DNA of 64,000 nt from Denitratisoma oestradiolicum (lineage in GTDB: Bacteria; Pseudomonadota; Gammaproteobacteria; Burkholderiales; Rhodocyclaceae): NCBI RefSeq assembly GCF_902813185.1, contig NZ_LR778301.1, forward strand, positions 2,932,501-2,996,500, given 5' to 3'. Numbering within the stretch: position 1 is the stretch's first letter; every line of letters begins with the position of its first letter. The notes under the pieces were generated by a model. It had not been told where the DNA came from. It did not search any database and saw nothing but the letters and a program-made list of their open reading frames with translations. Both the position numbers and the translations under genes were made by a program. Positions 47,551 through 57,159 of this stretch are shown piece after piece.

Positions 47551-47576
47551 GAAACGGCCGCCACTGGGGCCGTTTC
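47551..47576. promoter_or_regulatory. hairpin in the lptD-amgK divergent spacer
   Basis: GAAACGGCC and GGCCGTTTC (47551-47559, 47568-47576) form a 9-bp stem with an eight-base loop, 19 bases upstream of the lptD start. No T-run follows in either direction, so a leader structure or protein-binding site is as likely as a terminator. Confidence 0.4.
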
Positions 47577-47602
47577 GGTCGAATGTTAGAATCGGCCGAT
47601 TC

Positions 47603-47757
47603 TAACGCACATGGTCGCCAGGACCACCCCCGAGGATGAAAATGCGCAAAGGCAAATTGAACGCCCCCCACTCCCATCCCCGCCCCGGGGCGGGGCTACC
47701 CATCGGCTCGCTGCGCTCGATGATTGCACTCGGCTCCGGCGCGACTTTTCCACGTTG
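47603..47757 (+). repeat. dispersed repeat family B, copy 2
   Basis: TAACGCACATGGTCGCCAGG, then ACCACCCCCGAGGATGAAAA, TGCGCAAAGGCAAATTGAAC and GCCCCGGGGCGGGGCTACCC match the copies at 60065 and 22980 (minus). It contains GGCTCGCTGCGCTCG (47705-47719) and ends with CACTCGGCTCCGGCGCGACT just before amgK. Confidence 0.88.
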
Positions 47758-47778
47758 ACTCAGCCTTCGGCATCCCCC

Positions 47779-48822
47779 ATGGAGCGGCTCCAACGCATCG
47801 AAACCTGGTTGTCCGGCCTCTGGCCGGGCACTTCCTTCACCCTGGCCCCGGCATCAGCGGACGCCAGTTTCCGCCGCTATTTCCGCGCCAGCCGGGCCGG
47901 CGGCGACAGCCTGATTGTCATGGACGCGCCCCCCAGCCACGAGGACGTAGGTCCCTGGCTGAAGGTACAGCAACTGTTCCACGAGGCCGGCGTCCATGTT
48001 CCCGACGTGCTGGCCACGAACCTGGACCAGGGGTTCCTGCTGCTCTCGGACCTGGGCAACACCACCTATCTGGCGGCCCTCACTCCCGAGCGGGTGGCCG
48101 CCATACCCGGCGACTACCTGGATGCCATCGACGCCCTGATCAAAATCCAGGCCGCCAGCCGGCCCGGTTGCCTGCCCGACTACGACCGGGCACTGCTGCA
48201 ACGGGAACTGGACCTGTTCCCCGACTGGTATATCGGCCGCCACCTGAACCTGACCCTGGACGACAGCCAACGCCAGGCCCTGAGCAAAGTGTTCGAGCAG
48301 ATCCTCGCCGTCAACCTGGCCGAGCCCCGTGTCTTCGTCCATCGGGACTACCACTCGCGCAACCTGATGCTGATGGAGGGCGCGGCCAACCCCGGCATCA
48401 TCGACTTCCAGGACGCCGTCCATGGCCCCATCAGCTACGACCTGGTGTCCCTGCTGAAGGATGCCTATGTGGACTGGGACGAGGAAGTCGCCCTGGACTG
48501 GCTGGTGCGCTACTGGGAACGGGCGAAAAAAGCCGGCCTGCCGGTGCGCCCCGATTTCGCCGAGTTCCACCGGGACTACGAATGGATGGGCGTGCAGCGC
48601 CACCTCAAGGTCCTGGGCATCTTCGCCCGCCTCTGCCACCGGGACGGCAAGGACGGCTACCTGAAGGACATGCCCCTGGTGGCCAAATACCTGCGCCGGG
48701 CCGTGGAGCGCTACGACGAACTGAACCCGCTGCGAAAACTCCTGGACCAACTGGAAGGCAAGGTCACCGTCCTGGGCCAGACCATGGACAAGAAAACCCT
48801 CGGTGTCCGCAGTGGGGACTAA
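47779..48822 (+). CDS. amgK: N-acetylmuramate/N-acetylglucosamine kinase (anomeric)
   Basis: The 347-residue aminoglycoside-phosphotransferase-fold kinase has the catalytic loop VFVHRDYHSRNLM and the metal-binding IIDFQDAV. Gene order amgK-murU beside lptD is the known context of the anomeric cell-wall-recycling kinase in Pseudomonas and betaproteobacteria, which makes MurNAc-1-phosphate and bypasses de novo UDP-MurNAc synthesis. The ATG at 47779 is used; a TTG at 47755 is possible. Neither has a ribosome binding site, because a family B repeat occupies the leader. Function is by homology and context. Confidence 0.87.
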   Translation: MERLQRIETWLSGLWPGTSFTLAPASADASFRRYFRASRAGGDSLIVMDAPPSHEDVGPWLKVQQLFHEAGVHVPDVLATNLDQGFLLLSDLGNTTYLAALTPERVAAIPGDYLDAIDALIKIQAASRPGCLPDYDRALLQRELDLFPDWYIGRHLNLTLDDSQRQALSKVFEQILAVNLAEPRVFVHRDYHSRNLMLMEGAANPGIIDFQDAVHGPISYDLVSLLKDAYVDWDEEVALDWLVRYWERAKKAGLPVRPDFAEFHRDYEWMGVQRHLKVLGIFARLCHRDGKDGYLKDMPLVAKYLRRAVERYDELNPLRKLLDQLEGKVTVLGQTMDKKTLGVRSGD

Positions 48823-49653
<831 letters not shown>

Positions 49654-49662
49654 GCTGCCTCC

Positions 49663-50973
49663 ATGGACATCACCCCCTTCAAGAACCGCCGCGACCGGCT
49701 CCTAGCCCGCATGGGCGCGGGCATTGCCCTGATCCCAACCGCCTCGGAAAAAATCCGCAACCGGGACGCCCACTATCCCTACCGGGCCGACAGCTATTTC
49801 CATTACCTCTCCGGCTTCCCCGAGCCGGAGGCGGTGCTGGTGCTGATCGCCGGGGAAACACCCCGCAGCCTGCTGTTCTGTCGAGAGAAGGACCTGGACA
49901 AGGAAATCTGGGATGGCTTCCGTTACGGCCCCGCGGGAGCCCGGGAACAGTTCGGCTTCGACGAGGCCCATGCCTTCGCCGATCTGGAAAAGAAACTGCC
50001 GGAACTGCTGGCCGATCAACCCGCGCTCTGGTACTCCCTGGGCCACGACAGCGAATGGGATGCCCGCATCACCGCCGCCCTGAACGGGGTACGGGCCCAG
50101 AGCCGGTCCGGCAAGCGGGCGCCCACGGCAATCCATGATGTGCGCGCCCTGCTGGACGAGATGCGCCTGATCAAGGACGACCAGGAAATCGCGCTGATGC
50201 GACGGGCTACCGCCATCAGCGCCGACGCCCACATCCGGGCCATGAAACTCAGCGCTCCCGGCCGTTACGAATACGAGATCGAGGCCGAGCTGCTGCACGA
50301 ATTCCGCTGCCGGGGCAGCCAGTCTCCCGCCTATGGCTCCATCGTCGCCGCCGGCGCCAACGCCTGCGTCCTGCACTATGTAAACAACGATCGTCAGGTA
50401 GAGAACGGTGAGCTGATCCTGATCGACGCCGGCTGCGAACTGGACGGCTACGCCGCCGACATCACCCGGACCTTTCCCGCCAACGGCCGCTACTCCGGCC
50501 CCCAGGCGGATATCTACCAACTGGTGCTGAACGCCCAGGAAGCGGCCGTTGCCGTGATCCGCCCCGGCGCCCGCTTCCACCAGCCCCATGATGCCGCCGT
50601 AAAGATGCTGGCCCAGGGCCTGCTCGATCTGGGACTGCTGTCGGGCACCCTGGAGGAAGTGCTGGAAAAGGAAAGCTACAAGCGCTTCTACATGCACCGC
50701 ACCAGCCACTGGCTGGGCCTGGACGTGCATGATGTGGGCGAATACAAGGAAGGGGACGACTGGAAGATTCTCGCGCCCGGCATGGTTCTGACCGTGGAGC
50801 CCGGCTGCTACATCCGCCCCGCCGAAGACGTGCCTGAAGCCTACTGGAACATCGGCGTGCGCATCGAGGACGACGCCCTGGTCACGGAAACCGGCTGCGA
50901 ACTGATCACCCGGGGCGTGCCCGTCACCATCGCCGAGATCGAAGCCCTGATGCAGTCAGGGCGCCAAGGCTAG
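49663..50973 (+). CDS. pepP: Xaa-Pro aminopeptidase
   Basis: The 436-residue protein has the AMP_N domain (residues 1-130) and the pita-bread metallopeptidase domain with dimetal ligands in DAGCELDGYAADITRTFP, HRTSHWLGLDVHDVGEY, EPGCYI and RIEDDALVT. It removes N-terminal residues before proline. Nine bases separate it from murU, and ubiH begins five bases after it, as in many proteobacterial pepP-ubiH pairs. Confidence 0.95.
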   Translation: MDITPFKNRRDRLLARMGAGIALIPTASEKIRNRDAHYPYRADSYFHYLSGFPEPEAVLVLIAGETPRSLLFCREKDLDKEIWDGFRYGPAGAREQFGFDEAHAFADLEKKLPELLADQPALWYSLGHDSEWDARITAALNGVRAQSRSGKRAPTAIHDVRALLDEMRLIKDDQEIALMRRATAISADAHIRAMKLSAPGRYEYEIEAELLHEFRCRGSQSPAYGSIVAAGANACVLHYVNNDRQVENGELILIDAGCELDGYAADITRTFPANGRYSGPQADIYQLVLNAQEAAVAVIRPGARFHQPHDAAVKMLAQGLLDLGLLSGTLEEVLEKESYKRFYMHRTSHWLGLDVHDVGEYKEGDDWKILAPGMVLTVEPGCYIRPAEDVPEAYWNIGVRIEDDALVTETGCELITRGVPVTIAEIEALMQSGRQG

Positions 50974-50977
50974 CACC

Positions 50978-52123
50978 GTGAATAGTGAAGAGAACGGCAT
51001 CGCCGTGGTGGGCGGAGGGCCCGCCGGCATGGCCCTGGCCCTGGCCCTGCATCGTCACGGCCAGCAGGCGGGGATTTTCGATGCCCGTGCGCGGGGTGCG
51101 GGTCTGGCGGACCAACGCATCCTGGCCCTGTCCCACGGCTCCCGCCAGACTCTGGAATGGCTGGGCGCCTGGGAGGCCATCGAGTCGACGCCCATCAGGA
51201 CCATCCACATCTCCCAGCGCGGCGGCCTGGGGCGGACCCTGATCCGGGCCGAGGAGATCGGCGTGCCGGCCCTGGGCTATGTGCTCAGCGCCGCCAGCCT
51301 GATCGCGGCCCTGGACCAAGCCGTCGCCAGGGCCAACATCCCCTACCACGAGCACAGCCGGATCGAGGATGTCCGGGCGGATAACCCGCAAGTGAGCTTC
51401 CGCGTCGGTGCCACACTGCACCAGTCCGCCCTGCTGGCCTACGCCGAAGGTGCCATCGGCACGCAGGCGGAAGCCAATCATCGGGACTATGGACAACATG
51501 CGCTGATTTTCACCGCCACGGCAACCACGCCCCACGGTGGCAGGGCCTGGGAACGCTTCACCCCCGACGGCCCCCTGGCCCTGCTGCCCCTGGCCGGCAA
51601 CGACGGCCGGGATCTGGCGGTGGTCTACACCTGCGATCCGGAACAGGCAACGCAACTGGCAGCCCTGGACGAGGACACCTTCCTGGCACGGCTCCAGGCC
51701 CATTTCGGCAGCCGTCTGAGCTTTGCGGCAGCGAGCCCCCGCCACGTATTCCCCCTCGGCCTGCGCTATCGCAAGACCATCGTTGGGCCCCGCCAGGTCT
51801 GGCTTGGCAACGCCGCCCAGACCCTGCACCCGGTGGCGGGCCAGGGCTTCAACCTGGCCCTGCGCGACATCCGCGACCTGGCCCGCAGCCTGGGCGACGC
51901 GGACGATCCGGGAAAGAGCGGCCAGCTAGCCGCCTATGCCGCCCGGCGCCGGATGGATCGGGGCAGCACCATCGGCTTCACCGACAGTCTGGTGCGCCTG
52001 TTCAGCAACGACCACTTCCTGCTCCAGCATCTGCGGGGTGCCGGTCTGCTGGCCCTGGATCTGCTGCCCCCGCTGCGTCATTTTGTCGCCCGACGAATGA
52101 TCTGGGGCGCGAGAGCCTGGTGA
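50978..52123 (+). CDS. ubiH: FAD-dependent ubiquinone biosynthesis hydroxylase (UbiH family)
   Basis: The 381-residue flavoprotein monooxygenase has the dinucleotide site VVGGGPAGMALALALHRHG, and GNAAQTLHPVAGQGFNLALRD, the UbiH/UbiF/UbiI signature. It hydroxylates the ubiquinone ring; position next to pepP favours UbiH over UbiF or UbiI, but the regiospecificity is inferred. It starts with GTG. Together with ubiG it shows that the organism makes ubiquinone. Confidence 0.88.
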   Translation: MNSEENGIAVVGGGPAGMALALALHRHGQQAGIFDARARGAGLADQRILALSHGSRQTLEWLGAWEAIESTPIRTIHISQRGGLGRTLIRAEEIGVPALGYVLSAASLIAALDQAVARANIPYHEHSRIEDVRADNPQVSFRVGATLHQSALLAYAEGAIGTQAEANHRDYGQHALIFTATATTPHGGRAWERFTPDGPLALLPLAGNDGRDLAVVYTCDPEQATQLAALDEDTFLARLQAHFGSRLSFAAASPRHVFPLGLRYRKTIVGPRQVWLGNAAQTLHPVAGQGFNLALRDIRDLARSLGDADDPGKSGQLAAYAARRRMDRGSTIGFTDSLVRLFSNDHFLLQHLRGAGLLALDLLPPLRHFVARRMIWGARAW

Positions 52124-52203
52124 TGGATTAGCCGGGGCTCGCCCCCCGATAGTCGAGGAGTCCCTCGCCCAATGCCAGCAGCCCCCTGATAGCCTTGACA
52201 GGG

Positions 52204-52608
52204 TTAGTCGATCACCGCCACTGCGGAGATTTCCACGAGCATGTCCGGATGCCCCAAGGCCTGCACGCCAACCATGGTCGAAGCATTGGGCGGAAAAGCC
52301 TTGCCACCCAATGCGACGCTCGTGGCGCGGGAGAATTGTTCCAGGGCTTCCGGGGTCAGGTGCTTGACGTACATCACGCTACTGACAACGTCCGAAAGCT
52401 TCGCTCCGCCGGCTTCCAACGCAGTGACGAGATTCTGGAAAGCCTTGACGGTCTGCGCGTAATAATCCCCCTCACCCACGAGGCGCATCTGGTTGTCAAA
52501 AGCGCCTTGGCCGGCCACGTATACCGTTCGGCTGCCGGAGGCGACGACCACTTGCGAGTAACTGGGCATCTTCATCAGGGTATCGGGATTGATGTGCTGC
52601 TTGGGCAT
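52204..52608 (-). CDS. RidA/YjgF-family protein lacking the catalytic arginine
   Basis: The 134-residue protein fits the Rid fold (VYVAGQGAFDNQMRLVGEGDYYAQTVKAFQNL). Where RidA enzymes have the imine-binding arginine (PARS in E. coli), this protein has PNASTMVGV, so arginine is replaced. It therefore probably belongs to a Rid4-7-type subgroup without classical 2-aminoacrylate deaminase activity. Start ATG at 52608 after AAGGAT. It sits with the MOSC gene as a two-gene minus-strand insertion between ubiH and dusB. Confidence 0.85.
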   Translation of the reverse strand: MPKQHINPDTLMKMPSYSQVVVASGSRTVYVAGQGAFDNQMRLVGEGDYYAQTVKAFQNLVTALEAGGAKLSDVVSSVMYVKHLTPEALEQFSRATSVALGGKAFPPNASTMVGVQALGHPDMLVEISAVAVID

Positions 52609-52640
52609 GGATGATCCTTTCGTAGTCTGCGGTGGAGTGA

Positions 52641-53531
52641 CTATTCCGGTTCCAACAGTGTCAGCGGACAACCGACCGAAATGCGACCGGCCCGCTCGAC
52701 GACGATATTGACACCCAGGCAACGCTCACAGTGGTCCACCAGGCTGCGCATCAGCCCCTTCTGTTCTGTCACACCACACCAGGGCTGAGCGCGGATAGTC
52801 ATTCCGCAACGTACGGTACGGCTATCGACACGCAGCACGGCCTCTCCGATCCGGATACGGGCGCCGACCCACCCGTTTTCGGTCAGTGCGGCGACCCCGG
52901 TCGCCTCGACCAGCAGGTTTGGCCTGAAACGCTGCACAGCGGCCTCCGACTCGGTGTGTCCTGCCAGATGGGCAAGCGAGTCGGTGGTCAATAGATGCAG
53001 GGGAAAGGCGTCAAAGTAGGCACCGGGCGGCGTCGCATATTCTTTGAGGAGAGCCAGCAGATCAGGCGGCGCTTCCGAGAAATCAGGAGCAGCCTCCCCC
53101 GCTTGCAGCGCCATGGCTTGACTGAACTCTTCAACCGTGGGAGCCGATGCCAGGCGATAGTGCTCTCGATCGGAAGGATGCGCCCGAGGGGCAAGCCGCA
53201 GCAGCCTGCCCAGGGACTCGCCGAGCAGGGTGCCGGTCCCGGGATCTCGGGCACTGAGCTGTGCGCCTTGGGGTGTCTCGATCAATACATCGGGGACGTC
53301 GGCGTCGTAACAGTCAGCCGCCAGTACGGCGCCGGGCAGATGCCGTGCGCGGTACTGCAGCAGAGCCGGCCATTTCTTTGCATTGCGGATCTCTCGCTTT
53401 TCCGTATCGATGACTGCCCAGCAACGATCACCGGGGATACCAAGAGACGTAAGGAGGGTGGAGTCGATTGCCTCTCCGCCCATGCTCTTGACCGGATAGC
53501 GCCATATCTCCTTCAGATGACCAAGTATCAT
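52641..53531 (-). CDS. MOSC-domain protein
   Basis: The 296-residue protein has the MOSC N-terminal beta-barrel (MILGHLKEIWRYPVKSMGGE) and a C-terminal MOSC domain containing the conserved cysteine (TVRCGMTI) and NIVVERAGRISVGCPL. MOSC proteins bind molybdenum cofactor or pyridoxal-linked sulfur; YcbX- and mARC-like members reduce N-hydroxylated compounds. The redox partner is not evident; no ferredoxin domain is fused. It is the first gene of the MOSC-rid pair. Confidence 0.87.
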   Translation of the reverse strand: MILGHLKEIWRYPVKSMGGEAIDSTLLTSLGIPGDRCWAVIDTEKREIRNAKKWPALLQYRARHLPGAVLAADCYDADVPDVLIETPQGAQLSARDPGTGTLLGESLGRLLRLAPRAHPSDREHYRLASAPTVEEFSQAMALQAGEAAPDFSEAPPDLLALLKEYATPPGAYFDAFPLHLLTTDSLAHLAGHTESEAAVQRFRPNLLVEATGVAALTENGWVGARIRIGEAVLRVDSRTVRCGMTIRAQPWCGVTEQKGLMRSLVDHCERCLGVNIVVERAGRISVGCPLTLLEPE

Positions 53532-53765
53532 CCTCTCCCCCTATAAGATCGAATCCGGGACCCAAGGCCCAAGCAGCATCGGCAAATTCACTGCCTTCGA
53601 CGCGCCTTGCCATATGGGTTCTTAATTTTTTTGCTGGATTATGCCAGTGGATGACAAGCAGAACGCCAATCATCCGGGGAAATTTCCGACAGCGTTCTCA
53701 GCAGGCTGAGTGTAGCCGCCAGCACCGCTGGGCATGGCCAAAGTCTCGATTTCCCGCCGGCTCCA

Positions 53766-53795
53766 TTGCACAAAATTTAATCAAACGAGTAGAAT
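53766..53795 (+). promoter_or_regulatory. sigma-70-like promoter of dusB-fis with GC-rich discriminator
   Basis: TTGCAC (53766-53771) and TAGAAT (53790-53795) are 18 bases apart. The bases after the -10, TCGCGCC, are GC-rich, as in E. coli dusB-fis, where this makes the promoter growth-rate and ppGpp sensitive. It is 38 bases before the dusB ATG. The rest of the 53532-53833 gap is unassigned. Confidence 0.6.
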
Positions 53796-53833
53796 TCGCG
53801 CCTTCCTCCGGTTTTACCCATTCCCCAGACGCC

Positions 53834-54844
53834 ATGGACTTTCTCGGTTTCTCGCTGCGAAACAATCTATTTGTCGCGCCCATGGCCGGGGTGACGGACC
53901 GTCCCTTCCGCCAGTTGTGCAAGCAACTGGGCGCCGGGCTGGCCGTATCCGAGATGGTGACTTCCAATTCCCTGCTTTACGGCAGCGCCAAGACCCGGCG
54001 CCGGGCCAATCACGATGGAGAGGTGGAACCGATCTCGGTGCAGATCGCCGGCGCCGATCCAGCCATGATGGCCCAGGCAGCCCGCTACAACGTGGATAAC
54101 GGCGCCCAGATCGTGGACATCAACATGGGCTGTCCGGCCAAGAAGGTCTGCAACGTCATGGCCGGCTCCGCCCTGATGCAGGACGAGGCCCTGGTGGGGC
54201 GTATCCTCGACGCCGTGGTGGCCGCCGCCGGCAACACGCCGGTGACCCTGAAGTTCCGTACCGGCTGGAACCGAGAGAACAAGAACGCCCCGGCCATCGC
54301 CCGCATCGCCGAAAATGCAGGGGTGCGCGCCATCGCCATCCATGGCCGGACCCGGGCCGACCAGTACACCGGCTCGGCCGAATACGACACCATTGCCCTG
54401 GTGAAGACCCTGGTAAAAATTCCGGTCATCGCCAACGGCGACATCACCACGCCCCAGAAGGCCAAGCTCGTGCTGGATGCCACTGGCGCCGATGGCCTGA
54501 TGATAGGCCGAGCCGCCCAGGGCCGGCCCTGGCTGTTCCGGGAGATCGATCACTACCTGAAGACCGGCGAAATCCTGCCCCCGCCCCGTGTGGCCGAGAT
54601 TCACCGGATACTGAGAGGCCACCTGTCCGACCTCTACGCCTTCTATGGCGAGGAAACCGGCGCCCGCATTGCCCGCAAGCACATCGGCTGGTACACCAAG
54701 GGTCTGGTGGGCTCATCCCACTTCCGCCACGCCATGAATCAACTGGCCACGGTGGAAGAACAACTGGCGGCGACGGACGAATTCTTCCTCGCCCAGGCCG
54801 CCGCCAACGATCAACTTTGCTATGAGGAGGCGATCGCCGCATGA
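53834..54844 (+). CDS. dusB: tRNA-dihydrouridine synthase B
   Basis: The 336-residue flavoenzyme reduces uridines in tRNA D-loops. It carries VAPMAGVTDRPFRQL (FMN site), INMGCPAKKVCN with the catalytic cysteine, AIHGRTRADQYTG, and NGDITTPQKA. The ATG at 53834 gives the family N-terminus MDFLGFSLRNN. Its TGA overlaps the ATG of the repeat-derived frame at 54841, a position usually occupied by fis. Confidence 0.96.
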   Translation: MDFLGFSLRNNLFVAPMAGVTDRPFRQLCKQLGAGLAVSEMVTSNSLLYGSAKTRRRANHDGEVEPISVQIAGADPAMMAQAARYNVDNGAQIVDINMGCPAKKVCNVMAGSALMQDEALVGRILDAVVAAAGNTPVTLKFRTGWNRENKNAPAIARIAENAGVRAIAIHGRTRADQYTGSAEYDTIALVKTLVKIPVIANGDITTPQKAKLVLDATGADGLMIGRAAQGRPWLFREIDHYLKTGEILPPPRVAEIHRILRGHLSDLYAFYGEETGARIARKHIGWYTKGLVGSSHFRHAMNQLATVEEQLAATDEFFLAQAAANDQLCYEEAIAA

Positions 54845-55053
54845 ATCCTGCCGCCAGCCACCACCCGGAGCGGGCGCAGCCCGCGAATATTCGTCACACC
54901 CTTCCCCGGGAAGGGGGCTGGGGGGAGGGTTGTCCAGTGAGCGCCCCGCATGGCCGCCCGAAGGGGCGCATGCCACAACCCGGAGCCGCGCAGCGGCGAA
55001 CCGTCGTCACCCCCTCTCTCGGGGAGGGGATCGGGGGGAGGGTAGTCCAGTGA
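54841..55053 (+). CDS. repeat-derived 70-codon frame linking dusB to fis
   Basis: The frame starts with ATG overlapping the dusB stop (ATGA at 54841-54844) and ends with TGA overlapping the fis start (GTGA at 55050-55053). It is built from two REP-like units and reads as low-complexity Gly/Pro/Arg-rich sequence (LPREGGWGEG, LGEGIGGRVV). It probably has no protein function, but translating it would bring ribosomes to fis and keep the ancestral coupling. A possible internal restart is the GTG at 54937, after GGGGGGAGGG. Confidence 0.45.
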   Translation: MNPAASHHPERAQPANIRHTLPREGGWGEGCPVSAPHGRPKGRMPQPGAAQRRTVVTPSLGEGIGGRVVQ

Positions 55054-55058
55054 GCGCC
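54865..55058 (-). repeat. tandem pair of REP-like units in the dusB-fis junction
   Basis: Two related units of 113 bp spacing, each with a G/C-rich hairpin, GTCAC, the palindrome (54892-54930, 55006-55043) and then the identical 14-mer GTCCAGTGAGCGCC (54932-54945, 55045-55058). The 14-mer contains the fis start codon in the second unit, so the start region is duplicated. Confidence 0.8.
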
Positions 55059-55280
55059 GAATTATCCGACTGCGTACGCAAGTCTCTCAACCGCTACTTC
55101 CGCGACCTGGACGGCCAGGAGCCCCACGCGGTCTATGAAATGGTGATCCGCACTGTGGAAAGGCCGATGCTGGAAGTGGTCATGAAACAGGCCAACGGCA
55201 ACCAGAGCGCGGCCGCCGAGATTCTCGGCATCAACCGCAATACCCTGCGCCGCAAGCTCACCGAACACGATCTGCTCTAA
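55050..55280 (+). CDS. fis: nucleoid-associated DNA-binding protein Fis
   Basis: The 76-residue protein starts at GTG 55050 (MSAELSDCVRKSLNRYFRDL) and ends in the Fis helix-turn-helix, SAAAEILGINRNTLRRKL. It is slightly shorter than the 98-residue E. coli Fis at the N-terminus, as is common in betaproteobacteria. It binds and bends DNA at growth-related promoters. Its ribosome binding site (GGGGGGAGGG, eight bases upstream) is inside a REP-like repeat. The stop codon abuts a family A repeat. Confidence 0.95.
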   Translation: MSAELSDCVRKSLNRYFRDLDGQEPHAVYEMVIRTVERPMLEVVMKQANGNQSAAAEILGINRNTLRRKLTEHDLL

Positions 55281-55465
55281 GCCGGCCAAGCTGGAAACCA
55301 ACAACCAACATGAGAGGCTTCGATAAAGGACATTGCCAGCTGACTGGGAAAGCAGCAGGAAGACCCGCTCCCTCCCTTCCTCCCCCTCGCGGGGGAGGCG
55401 ACTATTTTGGCTCGCTGCGCTCGAACATCTGACCTGCCGTTTCAATTTGCTATTTCACGCCAACT
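55278..55465 (+). repeat. dispersed repeat family A, copy 2
   Basis: TAAGCCGGCCAAGC begins at the fis stop, followed by GAGGCTTCGATAAAGGAC, GAAAGCAGCAGGAAG, a REP-like core CCTCCCCCTCGCGGGGGAGG and GGCTCGCTGCGCTCG (55409-55423). It matches 16449-16628 throughout and ends 10 bases before the purH ATG. Confidence 0.88.
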
Positions 55466-55475
55466 CCATCCGACC

Positions 55476-57071
55476 ATGAAAGTTACCCAAGCCCTGATCA
55501 GCGTTTCCGAAAAACGCGGCACCGTGGATTTCGCCCGCGCCCTCCATCAACTCGGCGTCAAGCTGCTGTCCACCGGCGGCACCGCCAAACTGTTGCGGGA
55601 CGCCGGCCTGCCGGTCACCGATGTATCGGATTACACCGGCTTCCCCGAAATGCTCGATGGGCGGGTCAAGACCCTGCATCCCAAGGTCCACGGCGGCATC
55701 CTGGGTCGGCGCGATCTGGCGGAGCATCGCCAGACCATGGAGCGGCACGACATTCCCGCCATCGATCTGGTGGTGGTGAACCTCTATCCCTTCCGGGAGA
55801 CCGTGGCCAAGCCCGGCTGCACCCTGGAAGACGCCATCGAGAACATCGACATCGGCGGCCCCACCATGGTCCGGGCCGCGGCCAAGAACCACGGCAACGA
55901 ACAGGGCGGCGTGGGCATCGTCACCGATCCGGAAGACTATGGCCAGATCATCGAAGAGCTGCAAAGTAACGACGGCGCCCTCTCCTACCGCACCCGCTTC
56001 GAACTGGCCAAGAAGGCCTTCACCCATACTGCCCGCTACGACTCCGCCATCGCCAACTGGCTCACCGGCCTGGATGCCGACAACAAGCCTGGCCCCTTCC
56101 CCGACGCCCTGCAACTGGCCTTCGACAAGGTGGAGACCCTTCGCTACGGCGAGAACCCCCATCAGCAGGCCGCCTTCTACCGGGAGACAGTGGCGGTACC
56201 CGGCAGCATCGCCAGTTACCGGCAACTCCAGGGCAAGGAACTGTCCTACAACAACATCGCCGATGCCGATGCCGCCTGGGAATGCGTCAAGGCCTTCGAC
56301 GCGGCTGCCGGACTCGCGACCTGCGTCATCGTCAAGCATGCCAACCCCTGCGGCGTAGCCCTGGGCGCCTCTGCCTCCGAAGCCTACCGCAAGGCCTTTT
56401 CCACCGATCCCACTTCGGCCTTCGGCGGCATCATCGCCTTCAACTGCGCCATCGACCAGGCGGCAGCGGAAGCCGTGGCGGGCCAGTTCGCCGAGGTGAT
56501 CATCGCCCCGGAAATCACCGAGGAAGCCCGGGCCGTCTTCGCCGCCAAGCAGAATCTGCGTGTGCTGATCGTACCCCTGGGCCACCCAGGTGGAAAATGC
56601 GCCGGCGCCTTCGACTACAAGCGGGTGGGCGGCGGTCTTCTGGTGCAGAGCGCCGACGAGGCCCGCATCGCCCAGTCCGACATCAAGGTGGTGAGCAAGC
56701 GGGTGCCCACCGAGGCGGAAATGCGCGACCTGCTGTTCGCCTGGAATGTGGCCAAGTATGTCAAGTCCAACGCCATCGTCTATTGCAAGGATGGCATGAC
56801 CGTGGGCGTGGGTGCCGGTCAAATGAGCCGGGTGGATTCCGCCCGTATCGCCGCCATCAAGGCCGAGAACGCCAAGCTGACGGTGAAGGGCTCGGTGGTG
56901 GCCTCGGATGCATTCTTCCCCTTCCGCGACGGTCTCGACGTGCTGGCCCAGGCCGGTGCCACCGCCGTGATCCAGCCCGGCGGCTCGGTGCGGGACGCCG
57001 AAGTGATCGCCGCCGCCGACGAGCAGGGCGTGGCCATGGTATTCACAGGATTCCGCCATTTCAGGCATTGA
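55476..57071 (+). CDS. purH: AICAR transformylase / IMP cyclohydrolase
   Basis: The 531-residue bifunctional enzyme catalyses the last two steps to IMP. The N-terminal cyclohydrolase has [13 protein letters not shown] and [13 protein letters not shown]; the C-terminal transformylase has [19 protein letters not shown] and [16 protein letters not shown]. The start is the ATG at 55476, just after the repeat, with no strong ribosome binding site. purD follows 88 bases later. Confidence 0.96.
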   Translation: MKVTQALISVSEKRGTVDFARALHQLGVKLLSTGGTAKLLRDAGLPVTDVSDYTGFPEMLDGRVKTLHPKVHGGILGRRDLAEHRQTMERHDIPAIDLVVVNLYPFRETVAKPGCTLEDAIENIDIGGPTMVRAAAKNHGNEQGGVGIVTDPEDYGQIIEELQSNDGALSYRTRFELAKKAFTHTARYDSAIANWLTGLDADNKPGPFPDALQLAFDKVETLRYGENPHQQAAFYRETVAVPGSIASYRQLQGKELSYNNIADADAAWECVKAFDAAAGLATCVIVKHANPCGVALGASASEAYRKAFSTDPTSAFGGIIAFNCAIDQAAAEAVAGQFAEVIIAPEITEEARAVFAAKQNLRVLIVPLGHPGGKCAGAFDYKRVGGGLLVQSADEARIAQSDIKVVSKRVPTEAEMRDLLFAWNVAKYVKSNAIVYCKDGMTVGVGAGQMSRVDSARIAAIKAENAKLTVKGSVVASDAFFPFRDGLDVLAQAGATAVIQPGGSVRDAEVIAAADEQGVAMVFTGFRHFRH

Positions 57072-57159
57072 TTGATCAAGCACAACGACGCGGCGAGGCG
57101 AGTTCCTTGCGCCGGGTTTTCCGCCGCGTTGCCGTGCCCGCCGTGCTTAAAGGATATTT

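Noticed and set aside
55455..57083. Minus-strand open frame opposite purH (about 540 codons)
   Set aside because: Antisense shadow; purH is unambiguous on the plus strand.
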